A stretch of 64,000 nucleotides of DNA from Pycnopodia helianthoides (GCA_032158295.1 CM063250.1:441501-505500); one strand, 5' to 3'; numbered from the stretch's first letter, positions 22,149 through 34,463 are shown. Numbers and translations: made by a program. Notes: generated by a model not told the origin, from the sequence alone.

Positions 22149-22299
22149 GCATTTATGCTACATGTATAAGTCCTTTTTGGTTGGTAAGCAGTTTGCAACA
22201 GCAGATTTTGTTTTCTCAACTTTACAATCAGCTACCTTTCAGATTGAAATGCATATAATTTTGTCGTAAAATAATCATACTTGTGCCTTGTGCCTTGTC

Positions 22300-22440
22300 T
22301 TAAAGGTGCTGCATAGGTTTGGTAATTGGAGCCTACTGTTTGGTAATTGGAGCCTACTGATTGTGCTAATCCTATATAAATGTAGATACATACAAAAAAA
22401 CTAACCTGTGAAAATTTCACTTCGAAAGGTGATCACGTTT
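22300..22440 (+). mobile_element. Fragment of a dispersed MITE family
   Basis: Begins cttaaaggtgctgcatagg, with a 21-base direct duplication of the type ttggtaattggagcctactg at about 22,318-22,359, then aacctgtgaaaatttcac. The style matches sea-star MITEs I recall. The far end may be near 22,940 (gtctttgacaactact), but this was not proven by an inverted match. Confidence 0.4.
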
Positions 22441-25400
22441 TTGAGATATCACCAAAAAACCGGAGCGAATATTTCCACTCAAAACGAATATTCCCCATAG
22501 GAATACACAGTCTGAGAAACGTTTCTGTCAGACATGCCTCTCGGATTCAAATTTTGGGGAACAAAAAGTGATACATTTTCCATAACCGTAGTACTTTGAA
22601 GTTAAAAGTTTCTCAATACTACCCAAAGCTACTGTACTTCTTACCAAGTCAGTTTTTATTGCCATTATTTTTCAGAGTCATTACCAAACGTGTAATGTGC
22701 ATTTAAAAACTAACTGGAAGTCATTGCAAAAACAATCCTCAGAGCTCTCAGCCAACAATGTTCATAGATTTGCACATAACTTACATGGCATAAAGATGGC
22801 ATGCGGGAAAATTTTTAATGAAATATTTTTGCCTGAAATGCTATAGTTTTTGAGAAATTAACAAAATATTTAGTTTTGATTTCTCAAGTCCGAAATCCAA
22901 TGTTTAAAAACAGAGATGGGTTTTTCAGTATGCGGATACTAGTCTTTGACAACTACTGATGGTTAAAGTATTTGTACACGTTTATACCAATGCTAAATGT
23001 TCTAAGAATTTTTGTAAGACTGAAAAACAACTGTGGGCGAGAAACATATCCCCCTTCTTCTTGGCTCTTATTTTGATTTCTCAAACAAAATGAATCTGTC
23101 TATGAATATGAGCGTGTAATTCCATTAAAAATTGCATCAGCTCAGTGCTATTAGGTCCTTAATTGCAATTTCATATCCATTTCAATCAAAAGGGCAATAA
23201 ATGAAAAGTGACAATGAAAATAAATGTTTTTCTTAGAAAATGAATGTTTATTTTTGCCAAACAATTTTGAGTTGAGCCCCAAAATATCTCAAATTTACCC
23301 AGTCAGTTTTCCTTGTGGTTTATTTTTACTTGATTTTTGCCGAAACGATTACTTTGGAGACCATTCTTGATCAACAAACTCCATTTACCAGGAGCTCCAA
23401 AATATGCAAAACCAATTTTATGAAATCCATACTGCACTAACAAACTTATAGTCCTTAGCCGATGATATGTACTTTCTCTGGTATGTTCTCAAAGCCTGGC
23501 CATCTAATATGATATCATTATTCACAGGTTGGTTACATTGTCCTTTATTTTAAACTCTACGATGGAAATGAATCTACTCTTCCCCAAAAAACCTGATATG
23601 TCATTTACATGTACCTTTACAATGCACAGAATGACCTAATTTTAGCTAGTACAAAATATTTATAATTGATACACCCTTAATTGTTTTGTTTGAAAGCAAT
23701 ACATTATTTATACTGGCCTTTAATTCCATATGAATTCATTATTTAATATAATCCTGATGCTTTCACCTTATAATGCTGTGTAAATCCAACAATACCTGGG
23801 TAAACCTCACCACCTTGGTTCGTTAAAACAATCCTGATCAATCTAACAATGCCTGGTTAAACCTGACCACCCTGCTTCAATCCAGATCAATCCAAGGACT
23901 ATGTCTGGAAGTCGTTGTGTTAATTAAAACACATGGAATCAAAACCTCTGTGTATACCTGTGTGTTGAGTAATTAGTAATGTTTACCTTGTAAATGGACA
24001 CTTAATAACTCAACCAATCCAACATTTGGGTGTGCTGTATTTTTAATGAGGTACAGCTTGACATACATTACATGTCAATGTAATTATCATAATTCCTTTC
24101 CTATTTGAAAATTAGATCCTTCAAAACCAGCAAAGAAATAATTATTTAGATTTTTTTCCTTTATAATCTTACTTTTCTTTTTTAACACAATTTTCGTTTG
24201 ATAATATATATTTTGTCTGATAATATCAAATGGCTATTTTTGTTTAATGTCATAAACACATGTACATAATTCTATTCGAACAAATTTCTAAAATAATTTG
24301 TTTATAAAACATGTGAGTGTGGATATGATTTGTTCAACTTCAAGTCGACTTGAAGGTTTGTAGGGTGATGGTACAATGAGATGTAGCTTTGCACAGACAC
24401 AATGTGTCGTCCTGAGAAGGCATTTGCTCAATGTTTCATCATCAATTTCATTTTCTAAAAATATCACTACGTCAATGTTTGCATTGAACTTGTAGAAATT
24501 TTAAACAAAAAAGAAAGAAAAAATGACTTTATTTATCAATTCCTGACCAAACAGCTCAGGAATTTTACAGCGCGATTTCTTATTCCAACAGAGGATTCCA
24601 CTGTTTTGAAGGTCTGCATTTTCAAAGGTCAACTTAAAGAAGAGCTACACATAAGCACAGAGTATAAAAACAAAACAGTTAATTAATTTCAATCTGAAAT
24701 CTCGCTGATTTGAACATTCATACCAGTAATGTCAAAGTAATCCAAACATTAAATGAAGACTCTGAAAGTCAACAGTGCTTTTTTTTATTGCCGCACTCAA
24801 AATCAGCTAGAAATGATTATGGAATTTCTGAGAAAATAAAAACCTATTTATCCTTGTTTTCACTAAATATCTAATGATGAACTTGTTGAAATTTACCACA
24901 GATTGTCTGATGTGTTCATTAACATATCAATCTGAAAAAACCAGGATGTACTTTCCTTTGAACAGTTCAAATTAAGTCATTTTGTCTATTACAAGGATAA
25001 GAGCAGGTGGTGACATTTAGTCTTAAAATAGCACGCCTCAGCTGCTTGAAAACAAACTCAACCTGTCCTGAAGAAGTTTTCAAAACAGCTGAAATGGACC
25101 CCAGTGAGAATTTCTGGACAGGATCTGAAGTCTTAATTGCTAGATTTATTTATAAATAGTTTGGTGTCCCCATTGTGTATTCCACCAGGTTTTTATAAGA
25201 AACGGGAATCGTTGAATAGAGTGCTGATTGCTGTAGGCGGCTCCTGACTGCACAGGCAACCTTACAGAATAAGTGTTCACAATAATCTGGCACAATAGTA
25301 TGAACACATTCTTTAATCCAGAGATTTAAAAAATCATGCTAGAAATTTTGGTAGTAAATAATTCAATCATTAACCTTACAGGCTAACTGTTGTGTTTGGT

Positions 25401-25695
25401 TGCTAAACAGCAGAAGCAAACATTGATGAATTCATCTTGAAAGCCTGTACTACTTAAGTCTACAGTACACATGGAGATGTGTTTGTACAGTATATCTACT
25501 GACTTTCTATTTTGATGAGCTCGATCGATGATGGAAGTGCTCTTACTTCTGGTGTCTGTCGTGATCTTCAGCAAAATCAATTTCAAGAGATCAGGATGCC
25601 ATCATAAAAATCCAACCCTCATAACTTCACAATGATATCCATGAACAAATAATGATTAAAATGGGAAGAAAAGAAAAAGAAATGTCTGAGCTTAC
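22441..25695. other. No gene seen; possible LINE tail at 24.5 kb
   Basis: Mostly A+T-rich. At 24,525-24,610 the minus strand reads ...cgcgctgtaaaattcctgag and ends gataaataaagtc, resembling a non-LTR retrotransposon 3' end with a poly(A)-like signal. Confidence 0.4.
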
Positions 25696-25740
25696 CACTT
25701 TGACAGGGGTCGCCGCTGCTTTGATGTGTCCAGAGTGCAT
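25696..25740 (-). CDS. Candidate exon (45 nt, phase 0-0)
   Basis: Minus strand. A pyrimidine-rich acceptor (cctttgttatttaag) precedes 25740 and a strong donor GTG|GTAAGC follows 25696. The phase-0 frame is MHSGHIKAAATPVKV. It could also be a first coding exon, because its ATG has A at -3. The other two frames (CTLDTSKQRRPLSK and ALWTHQSSGDPCQS) are open too, so the frame is not fixed. G+C is higher than in the surrounding DNA. Product unknown. Confidence 0.35.
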
Positions 25741-26904
25741 CTTAAATAACAAAGGTCTAATCTCACCATAAAACAGCCTCCAGAACGGAGTTTCCAAGCA
25801 ATTTTATTCCATTCAGATGACCAGACAATCTCCCACTGTCATTTTGTATTAGTGACAGCCTTAGATGGTAATTGATTGAGGTTGAAACAGTCAAACCTTA
25901 CTGGTAGACTCTCCTGGTAGACTCGCTGAGATAAACAACGATCCTTTGGATTTGATTGCAGTATTTAGTACTTGCATACACAGTTGTAAGTCCTACCCTC
26001 GACAGTCAGCACAGCTTGTTGCATCTAAACCTACGCAGGTGACTGTGAACACTATTAATGCATATATAATTCAGTTTTTTAACGACTCGGGAATTGATGG
26101 TTAACCATGTGCTTTTTTACTCTCCTATTGTAGTGTAAACACGATGCATGTGCATCTAATACATTTTAAATTAATGTCATTTGCAATGTTTGCAGAAAGT
26201 GAAAGAGTGTCTGGTCCACTCATGGCTGTGTGATGACAAGTGTGTGGACACGTGGTGATAATGCTGGCTGCACACATTGAGTAGTAGTGGCATGAACCCG
26301 TGGAACTCTTACACTACAGTAATCAGCTTTCTCTCTCTCTCCCCTCCTCCTCTCTCTCTCTCTCTCTCTCAGCCTAAGAGCTTAAAGTTACATGTTCTGG
26401 TGAACACGGCTCAGCCCCAGTAAACATGGGATGAGATCTTTCTTCCACGGGTACAGTCAAATCAGATAAGGGGCTTTACTGTCACTCTGGATTAACGTGG
26501 AAGCAGGGTTGTCAAAATTGAATTCTTTGCTTTGAATCATTGCTTTGCATTTTTCTGGACGGAGGAAATTCAGTTTGAGGTGTGTATATGAGCCTGCCTG
26601 GAAGGTCACTGAGGCGTTACATTTTAATAATCTTTTATTGCATTTGCTACTTTAATTAAATCAAAATAACTAAGAGGTCAGCGAGTCGGAAATGCTAGAC
26701 TTTCTGCTGTTGCCAGCAGAAATTACTCAAACAAAATCTAACTGGTCAAATACTCAACTCTCTGTGATATTTTCTTATGTTATTGAGAGAAATTTTAAGG
26801 GTGAAAATGAAACTTTAAATTCAAACTTTCTTGGTTTTTTTTTTTTAAGTTGAAATTTATGCAAATTTTTAAGTGGGAAATATATAAAGGTTTTAGAGTA
26901 TTGA
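25741..26904. other. No gene seen; (CT)n repeat
   Basis: A (CT)n microsatellite lies at about 26,331-26,371. No exon signals were convincing. Confidence 0.5.
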
Positions 26905-27150
26905 GACTGAGTGGTCTAATGCATCAGACTCAAGGTGATCTGGTGTTGTCAGAGTGTCTTATCTGTTCTGTTCATGTCACAGCACTTTCGATGTCCTTGA
27001 GCAAGACACTTTTTTAAGCTGTAGGTTTAGTGTTGTGTATTAAACGCATGTAAAAGAACCCCAACAAATTATCATAAAGAGAAGGGTGTACCCTCAGTGG
27101 TGCTGACAATGGTCTGACAGCTATTTCAACCTCATCACTTAAGGCCGAGT
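26905..27150 (+). mobile_element. tRNA-derived SINE
   Basis: The head gagtggtctaatgcatcaga matches the A-box side of the inverted copy at 2,181-2,297. It is followed by a diverged B-box region and the shared body ccttgagcaagacactt, then taaaagaacccc and ataaagagaaggg, typical of echinoderm SINE bodies as I recall them. The 3' end is approximate. Confidence 0.6.
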
Positions 27151-27203
27151 AAAAAAAAAATTGTTTCACATCCGGGTTTAAAAACGAAACGAGGAAGAGG
27201 GGC

Positions 27204-27238
27204 TTTTTATTTTTTATTTTTTTATTTTTTATTTTTCA
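27204..27238 (+). repeat. (TTTTTA)n low-complexity tract
   Basis: Short A/T simple repeat directly followed by aagatggccgccatt. Confidence 0.8.
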
Positions 27239-27912
27239 AGATGGCCGCCATTAGAGATTTCCGGCAATCCCTGGTGTGTTCACTATAGTATAAATGAAAT
27301 GTTACAGATAAAAGAGACAATTGTTAGCCACACATGGACTGAACATATTTCACCTCTCGCAGCCATAATTTTAGATTCAATCTACCAATTTTACAGATGC
27401 TTTCGCCATGGTAGTTGGTAATGGCAAATCAAAAAGCATTTAGTCTAGGCCACGGCAGGTAAATAGACTCATGCGAAGAAATATTTAGCGACGATACAGT
27501 AACTACACGATGTAGAAAGTAACCAAGAGAGTCCATATAGAAAACAACAAAGTACGAACTCGCAAGTATTTATTTTCCTATGGATTTCTTGTATTTTTAT
27601 ATATATAATTCTCATTTTGGGGAAATAAAAATTTTAAATAAATCCAGGCTTCCTCAAAAAAGGAAGCGGGAAGGGACGCGAAACATATATTTTTTTATTT
27701 CGCCTTTTATTCCTTTCAAGGTGTGCCTTCCAGTTGCTTAATTTATAAATCCTTCTTATGGCGCTATTAACCTGTGTGTAAAACACTGCCTTGTATTTCC
27801 TTCTAAATGAGCACAATAAAATGTTTTCATTAAAAAGACAACATTGACTATTGTGGACTTTAACTGCGGAACTCTTAAGTAGGATTTAAAGCTTTGCATG
27901 GTGGGAGTATAA
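27239..27912. other. No gene seen
   Basis: Contains atggccgccatt (a 12-base palindrome) near 27,241 and otherwise A+T-rich sequence. No convincing ends of a mobile element were found. Confidence 0.45.
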
Positions 27913-28132
27913 CTAAGAGAGGTTTGCGGTAACACCATGTTAAAATCTCTTTTGAGTAACTGTTGGTTCTGAAAAGAAACTGGTAGGTAACGACTCAACG
28001 TTTCGATCAGTATGCTCTGATCGTCTCCATTCTCCTGAAGACGATCAGAGCATACTAATCAAAACGTTCTTTTCAGAACCAACAGTTACTCAAAAGAGAT
28101 TTTAAAATGGTGTTACCGCAAACCTCTCTTAG
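27913..28132. mobile_element. Inverted pair of Penelope-type tails
   Basis: Outer arms: ctaagagaggtttgcggtaa at 27,913 and its near-exact inverse ending at 28,132. They continue inward through ctcttttgagtaactgttgg and tctgaaaag. Inner arms: 27,997-28,026 and 28,039-28,068 (aacg...gatcagtatgctctgatcgtct and inverse). The left arm has a short extra insertion (about actggtaggtaacgactc). The inner arms contain ctgaaga, a gatcag/ctgatc-type hairpin with loop agcata, and GAAAC on the minus copy. That arrangement resembles the hammerhead-like motifs of Penelope-like element repeats. Confidence 0.6.
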
Positions 28133-28871
28133 TGTGGAACTCTTGGTCATCATTCAAGAAAAATATAAAAAAAAATAAAAACATCAAACTTAAGCAACTT
28201 CACATCTTAAAAACTAAGACATTGTTCATCGGAGTCATCAATTTACTCTGGCATGTTTTCTCCAACACGCGTCACATACTTGCATCCATGCACTTAAAGA
28301 AGTAATGCAGAACACTGTCAACGCATACGCTTCATTGGCTATACACAAACAAATACACACCCTGATGACTGATTCAACATTATTTATGACTGCACAACCT
28401 GCAGTTTACAAGCAGCCATTGTCCAGTGTGACAAGAACTGCCATTCCATGACCGAAAAAATTCAGTAATGAAAATTTCACACTTGCTCAAGTTGATTTCA
28501 TGCATGCTGAAGACTGTTGCTCGTTTGCATGTACAGACTTGTGTATGGCTCCAATGTGGTGTCAATTTTGGTTACAACCCAAACTACCTAGGAATTCTTT
28601 AGTCTTCCAAATCTACAAAATTACTCTATGCTTTGGTAACTCACACCAATAGGCATGAAGCTCTAATTAAATTGCTATATGTATCCATGGCATCATGCTA
28701 AAAGTGGGTGATATTTGGTACGGTACAAAATCCATCAAATGCAAGCAAACTATTGAGAAAGATTTGTGAGGGAATGGGTGGGGATTATAAAGCTTTGCAG
28801 AGCAATTCCCTGGATTTAGCTTTTGACAAGCATCAGCTTATTTTATTTTAATAAATAGTTAGTCGTCTGAC
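28133..28871. other. No gene seen
   Basis: A+T-rich sequence with short frames only. Confidence 0.6.
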
Positions 28872-28907
28872 ATTTCAACCCTAGCAGAGTCTTTCTCCAA
28901 GGCTAAA
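28872..28907 (-). mobile_element. Penelope-type tail motif, copy 2
   Basis: Inverse of the 22,112 motif: on the minus strand agccttggagaaagactctg, then ctagggttgaaatg. Same gactc/gggt(t) hairpin followed by GAAA. Confidence 0.45.
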
Positions 28908-30050
28908 TGACAACACAATGTACATCAACAGATATACTGGTGTAACAGAAGCTGTCAAGTGGAAAGAGATGAAACATACATGTATGAAGCACACATAAAC
29001 AGCAAGGGATGAACAATGAAACGGGGACAAGGGGGGGGGGTAGAGGGAAGGAACTGGTTCGACCACTCAAGGTTGGGAACACAAACTACAACAAGATCAA
29101 AGGTGGGAAGAGGGAGAAGAAAGTAATTAATTAATTAATGAGGCAGACTAATAATTAAAGAGGGGCTCTAAGGTTATAAGATTCAGTTCAGTGGGGCATT
29201 CATTCTCCAGTAGACAAGTCATTATGAAAGTGAAATCAATATTACAAGTCTCTAACTAACCTGTTATTAAAACGGTTAAAATGCCATTGTAGTAGATTCT
29301 CTTCCAGTGCAAAATGTGTTAATGTGTAATGACATTAAGTGACATCAAATGAGTTTGCACATTTTTGTACATGGAATTTTTAGTTCATTTCTGTGATATT
29401 CAGTTAAAAAGGCGCCAAATTTGACCTTTTGACAAATGAACAATTTATGTGTGAAATGTACAGAGTAAACCCAATTTATTGTTGACATTCTATGGCATCA
29501 TGTTTCAAATATTGCTCTGAAAGAGTATTAAATAGTATAATTTGTTTACATAGATTAGACTTTAATTTCTTCCCCAAATTTCATAAGGACTCTATTTATT
29601 GGAAAATGAGTGCATTATAAAACAGACTTGGGCCTCTCTTTAATCATTAATAAAATAAAATATAACAATAACATTTCTCAAGCTGTAAAAATGGGTGAAG
29701 GAACTGAATTTTTCACAAACAATGAAAGATCAACATATCAACAGCAGCAATATGGAAACAACTTTTTGTCTTTGCAGAGACAAGCTTTGTTGATTTTTTT
29801 TTTACACTTTCACCACTTCAGTGAAAGAGAACTGGTTTAAAACCTGTCATCCGGATTATCGGCTTTAAAAGCTGACAATGTTGAAAAGATGAAGGCTCTC
29901 CTGAATTGATCACAACACTTCACGACTCAGACTCAAGCCTCACGCATCAATACGTTGCCTAGCAACCAAGACAAAATTATCTTCCAGACAGATAATCCTC
30001 CCATCTTAGTCTAGAATATTCTCCCAGCCAGCTGAATTGCTAAGTATAAA
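28908..30050. other. No gene seen
   Basis: Includes a G9 run near 29,031 and an (AATT)n run near 29,126-29,140. Confidence 0.6.
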
Positions 30051-30395
30051 GCCATGGCACAAAGTGACCAATATTGGTGGATGTCATTTGGTGTTTGGTA
30101 ACCAAGGCACAAAGTGACCAATATTGGTGGGATTGGTTCATTGTGGATGTATTTTGGTAACCATGGCACAAAGTGACCAATATTGGTGGATGTCATTTGG
30201 TGTTTGGTAACCATGGCACAAAGTGACCAATATTGGTGGATGTCATTTGGTGTTTGGTAACCATGGCACAAAGTGACCAATATTGGTGGATGTCATTTGG
30301 TGTTTGGTAACCATGGCACAAAGTGACCAATATTGGGGATGTCATTTGGTGTTTGGTAACCATGGCACAAAGTGATATACATTTGGTGTTGGTAC
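30051..30395 (+). repeat. 50-bp minisatellite, about 7 copies
   Basis: The unit starts ccatggcacaaagtgacc and continues aatattggtggatgtcat then ttggtgtttggtaa. Starts fall at 30,052, 30,102, 30,161, 30,211, 30,261, 30,311 and 30,360; the second copy is lengthened to 59 bp. The minus-strand frames (VTLCHGYQTPNDIHQYW) only translate the array. Confidence 0.95.
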
Positions 30396-30479
30396 ATTGA
30401 CAAGGTGAATATGGAGATTAGGGGGAGGGTCTCTAGCCAAAGACTTGACATAGATTTGAATATAGGGGGGGGGTCTTTA

Positions 30480-30610
30480 ATAATGATAATATTTAGATTT
30501 ATTGAGCGCCTCAAACTGATTCAACCCAGAGGTGCTTTACAACATTCAAACTTCTTAAAGAACAAAAAGAGACTAAATTTTAAAAAGACATGTACGCTTA
30601 ACCCTACATA
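30480..30610 (-). mobile_element. LINE 3' tail remnant
   Basis: On the minus strand gtaaagcacctctgggttga, then gaggcgctcaataaatctaa and an A/T-rich (attattat) end. This pattern of gtaaagc...gcgctcaataaat is typical of RTE/CR1-like non-LTR 3' ends. No coding part is seen. Confidence 0.45.
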
Positions 30611-31922
30611 AACAGAGAAAAATAGCCATATTTATAACAGGAAAGAATTTTTAAAAGATCCTATTCAGCCCGGACCCAAAGCAATAGAAAATACTAAAAC
30701 ATGAAAGTCAGACATTTATGCTAAATACAAACCCCCAGGATTGGCAATACATACTCAGGGTGTTAGGGTTTTAAAGAACAGTTGGGGTAAAAACATTGTA
30801 ATTAATCAAAGGTTTACGAAGTTTCAATGAACAACAATTTTCAACAAGTTCGGTCATATTTTTACAATCAACTCATCTCAAGTCAAATTTGAAAATAGCA
30901 ACAGATAAAATTCTAATATTTCTGCATAACTATATGATATCACTTGAACAGAGATAAACAAACTAGTTACTCCCATACCACATGTCATAAATTTAGCATA
31001 AATAATAATAATCCTAATATTATTGTACTATTCAGACTTGATGACACCTGCAGTCAGGAAAGGAGTCTATTGTCTAGTTTGAAATGTCAACACTGCTTAA
31101 TGGACTTCAGTCAGCGTTGACATTTGCATAGTGGAGCAAACATATGTCAAAACTCATCTAAATTCAGTGGCAAAGATCGAAGAAAGGTATGAAAAAAACA
31201 AAAACAAAGGTCTAGGTGTTGTTATTTTTTACAATACCCCTACTACATGTACATACCCCACCCCCACCAACCTGATGACTATACTGATATTATTGTACGA
31301 TAGCTAACTGCGATAGAATTATGAGCTTATAGCACCCTGTGAAAGTGAAGAATTCCATGGGCATGGTATGTAGCACAGTGAACTTAGAGCCTATAGTCTC
31401 CAAACAACGTTAATAGCCAAAATACCACATCACACATATCATTAAGTGACTGGTTTCCTGCTTGATTTTACTTAGCACAAAAATTATAACTACAATTGTT
31501 ACCCGCTTCATGACATTTGGCCCTGGACCTTTAACAATTCTTGTTTTAATGGAAATATTTCCCCCCAAAACAGCAGGATCAGTTCAAACGACAATATTAC
31601 CAAGTGAATGCTGGAAGGTATTCCAGTATCTGGGAGTCCACACAAAAAAAATACATTTGAGAAATAAAGTTGATCCCTGGTTTGAATGCAATTAATATAT
31701 AAGACCCAGTACCAGAACGACTTCTGAGAATTGTTCGGGTCTCTAGAAAAAAAGGGGGAAAAAAGGTGATGGCAATGGCTAAAGAGTCGATTCATAAAAT
31801 GATGAGAATATTTGCATGCAATATGTCCTGGATTGATGAGACTGTATGACAGTCAAAAATCCTGAAAATTGGATATCAATATCCCCTTGGTCTGGAGATG
31901 AAGCTTCCTGATGATGCAGGAT
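30611..31922. other. No gene seen
   Basis: A+T-rich. Plus- and minus-strand frames of 77-95 codons near 31,460-31,800 lack supporting signals. Confidence 0.5.
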
Positions 31923-32347
31923 CATAGTGTTAGCCAGACGGGTGTCTGGGTGTCTTTTAGACACCCTGTTTTAACTTTTGACACCCTATTTTCTGTCAAT
32001 AACATTTAAATTTGCACAGCCACAATCATGGGTACACATTTTTTTTTTCGTGTCCATGTTATGAACAGTTTGAAAACCAGTGATGTAACAGTTATTTCAA
32101 TGTTGTTTGTACATTAATTAACCAGCCCTGTGTGAATGTAGAGTAGAAAGTACTTGAGTTTGTCGAATACAAGATCTGCAAAGAGTTACTCAAAATGTAT
32201 GTGTTGTTCATTTGGTGTCTTTGTAACAAAAAGTGTACCCGTGATTGTGGCTGTGCACATGGGCTATAAGTGAACAATTTGAACACCAAGTTTTAATATT
32301 TCCAGCAAATTTGGACACCCTTTTACCAAATCCTGGCTAAAACCTTG
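31923..32347. mobile_element. hAT-type MITE with 8-bp target duplication
   Basis: The flanks carry the same eight bases, tgcaggat, at 31,915-31,922 and 32,348-32,355. The ends are inverted: catagtgttagccag at the left and ctggctaaaaccttg at the right (12 of 15 positions match). A longer internal inverted match covers tgcacagccacaatcatggg (about 32,014-32,033) and its inverse near 32,231-32,260. Repeats of gacaccct lie near both ends. Length 425 bp and no transposase, so non-autonomous. An 8-bp duplication and ends beginning with CA fit the hAT superfamily. Confidence 0.75.
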
Positions 32348-32411
32348 TGCAGGATGTTACATCCGACAGGTTTCACAGACTCTCTACATCACCACTAATA
32401 CGATTCTACAG

Positions 32412-32491
32412 GTTGGACACAACAAGAAACAAGTCTTGCATCTCTATCATGGTGAGCTCAACTCTTTCAACAAAATTAAAGGCCATGGGAG
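32412..32491 (+). CDS. Candidate internal exon (80 nt), best on the plus strand
   Basis: A good acceptor (accactaatacgattctacag) ends at 32,411 and a strong donor GGGAG|GTAAGTG follows 32,491. One frame reads VGHNKKQVLHLYHGELNSF, then NKIKGHG, fully open and protein-like, leaving two bases. A second frame is open (LDTTRNKSCISIMVSSTL...); within it ATGG in a good context would give MVSSTLSTKLKAMG as a first coding exon. The third frame stops. The exon sits 64 bases right of the hAT MITE, so part could be exonised repeat flank, though no repeat similarity was seen. The two trailing bases fit the 48,687-48,742 candidate. Family unknown. Confidence 0.4.
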
Positions 32492-33759
32492 GTAAGTGAA
32501 ATATCCTGAAATCAGGAGAAAGAAAAACTGATAAAGAAATGACTGCAGTCACTTTCTCTCTACCTGTTATCATTATCAACAATGATAAACAGTTAACCTA
32601 GCGTAGGGGCAATCAGCATTCATCTTCCACAGTGTATCTCATGGGATTATTGGTAGTAGTAGTCTTTGACCAAAACAACACAAGATGTACAGTGAACTCA
32701 CTAACAAAATAAGCACTACCAAGAGATACAAGAATGAATTAAGTAAAAAAGCATAAGGCAAAATGACATCATAAAAATCAAGCAAATCAAGCAAAAAGAA
32801 CTACAGAAAAAAACACATAACAAATGGAAAAAGAAAGGGTCGTCACAAATGACATACGAACACAATTTTTTAAACCACAGATGTCTCTTAGTAATAACAT
32901 AAAATTATAGGATATAAATTTATGAACATTTATTTTATACTCGGTTTGGAAACCTTCAAAACATAATCAAGAAGGGTGCTTAACTACTAAAACTGATGAA
33001 GGACTTGCATCAACCAATTATTAAATAATTAAAATAACAACAAGATTAATAAAAACTATTTTCCAGGGACAATCACAAATATGACAGATGACTTAACCTA
33101 AAAATGATAAGTTTGTTCTTTAATAGGCCTCCTAAACAATACTTCAATATATTATTCAGTTTGATGGACTTTAAAAAAAAAAAAACAGTTTTACTGGCTC
33201 GTTTTCACTCACAATAGAAATGTCTGTTTATATTCTGTTTGTTATGTATAAAACATGTAATAAGTGTGTTTTTAACCACATGGAAACATGGAAAGAAGTT
33301 TAATATCCTGGATAAATACTCAGAATTATGCATTGACTCGATACGAAGTGATGCATTATGTATGCACATTTCCTAAAACTTGGAGCTGCCAATACTTGAC
33401 CAACAGAGGGCAGCATGACCTTTTCTGCTACCTTGCCAAGATCACTTTTTTTCCATTCATGTGAAATAATATGAGAGTCTCAAGATTGACTATAGAGGGA
33501 GCTATTTACCATACCAAGACCACAAAGGCTGTAAAATTCATTGAGCCAACTTTTGCAGTGGACGAAAATAAAGAATGTAGGCCTAGTTCATGTTTTAATA
33601 ATAGTACATGCCTTTTTTTCAAGACTGTTAGGCAGCATGTGTCTTGCTAATCTAAAACATTGTTAACACACACCAAATAAAATGTTGTCACTGTTTGTTA
33701 ATGGAATGTAAATGCTGCTATTATTACAGTAACAATCTCCAGAAGAGTTGAGCTTCCCT
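32492..33759. other. No gene seen
   Basis: A+T-rich. An agagggcag-type motif occurs near 33,404. No exon pair was found. Confidence 0.55.
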
Positions 33760-34333
33760 TTAACCTTTCAACAATCTTGCCTACCTGCGAGCCCCAAGGA
33801 CGACTATAGTCGCCCAAGATAAAAACACAAAAAGCACTCAAGCCTGGGCACAAAGGCCATTTGTAGTGTTTTGTCCATGTTCACCCTCCATACCCAAGCT
33901 TACCATCATTGGAAAGAGAAAGATCGGATCTTTCCAGTGACAGTAAACAAATAGGGTTATTTGCAATTGCTTCAAATTAGAGTAGAAAGATCCGAAATGC
34001 AAAACGCCTACGGAGCGCCATAAGGTTGTGTGCAAAAAAGCGTTTGGGTTTTCAGAACACACTGTGGAAACAAGGACCAAGAACTTGGACATTGTTTGGC
34101 TGATTTCAATGATTTTTTGAATTATATGAAAGGAAATTCAATAAGTAAGACAATTTTTTATTACTTATTATGCTCTAAAATAAAATCTTCAAGGTAATAA
34201 TAGAGTTTGTAAAATCAAACTTTGAACACCAGCTTCCTGTTGTGTGAGGAAGTGTGCTTCACGCTTGAGTGGTCAAAGAACGTGGGCTCCAGCGGTTGTT
34301 TATGTCAAAAGAACTTGGGGCTGAAAGGGTTAA
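33760..34333. mobile_element. piggyBac-type MITE
   Basis: Bounded by TTAA at 33,760-33,763 and 34,330-34,333. Immediately inside are CCTTTCA (left) and, on the inverse of the right end, CCCTTTCA. Subterminal gccccaag occurs at both ends in inverted orientation. TTAA duplication and CCYTTT ends are hallmarks of the piggyBac superfamily. The 574-bp element has no transposase, and the minus-strand 84-codon frame inside it has no domain. Confidence 0.7.
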
Positions 34334-34463
34334 TTCATAGACACACATGTTTTTATTTAAAAAAGAAGAATCATGATGTCATACATGATGTCCTGCAGTG
34401 GTTCAGTAAGCCTGGCTGATATGAACCATTTATTAATGCTCTGATGATGGCTGGTTTACTACA

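Noticed and set aside
33880..33920. Splice donor cttacc on the minus strand
   Set aside because: It lies inside the piggyBac-type MITE and has no open exon next to it.
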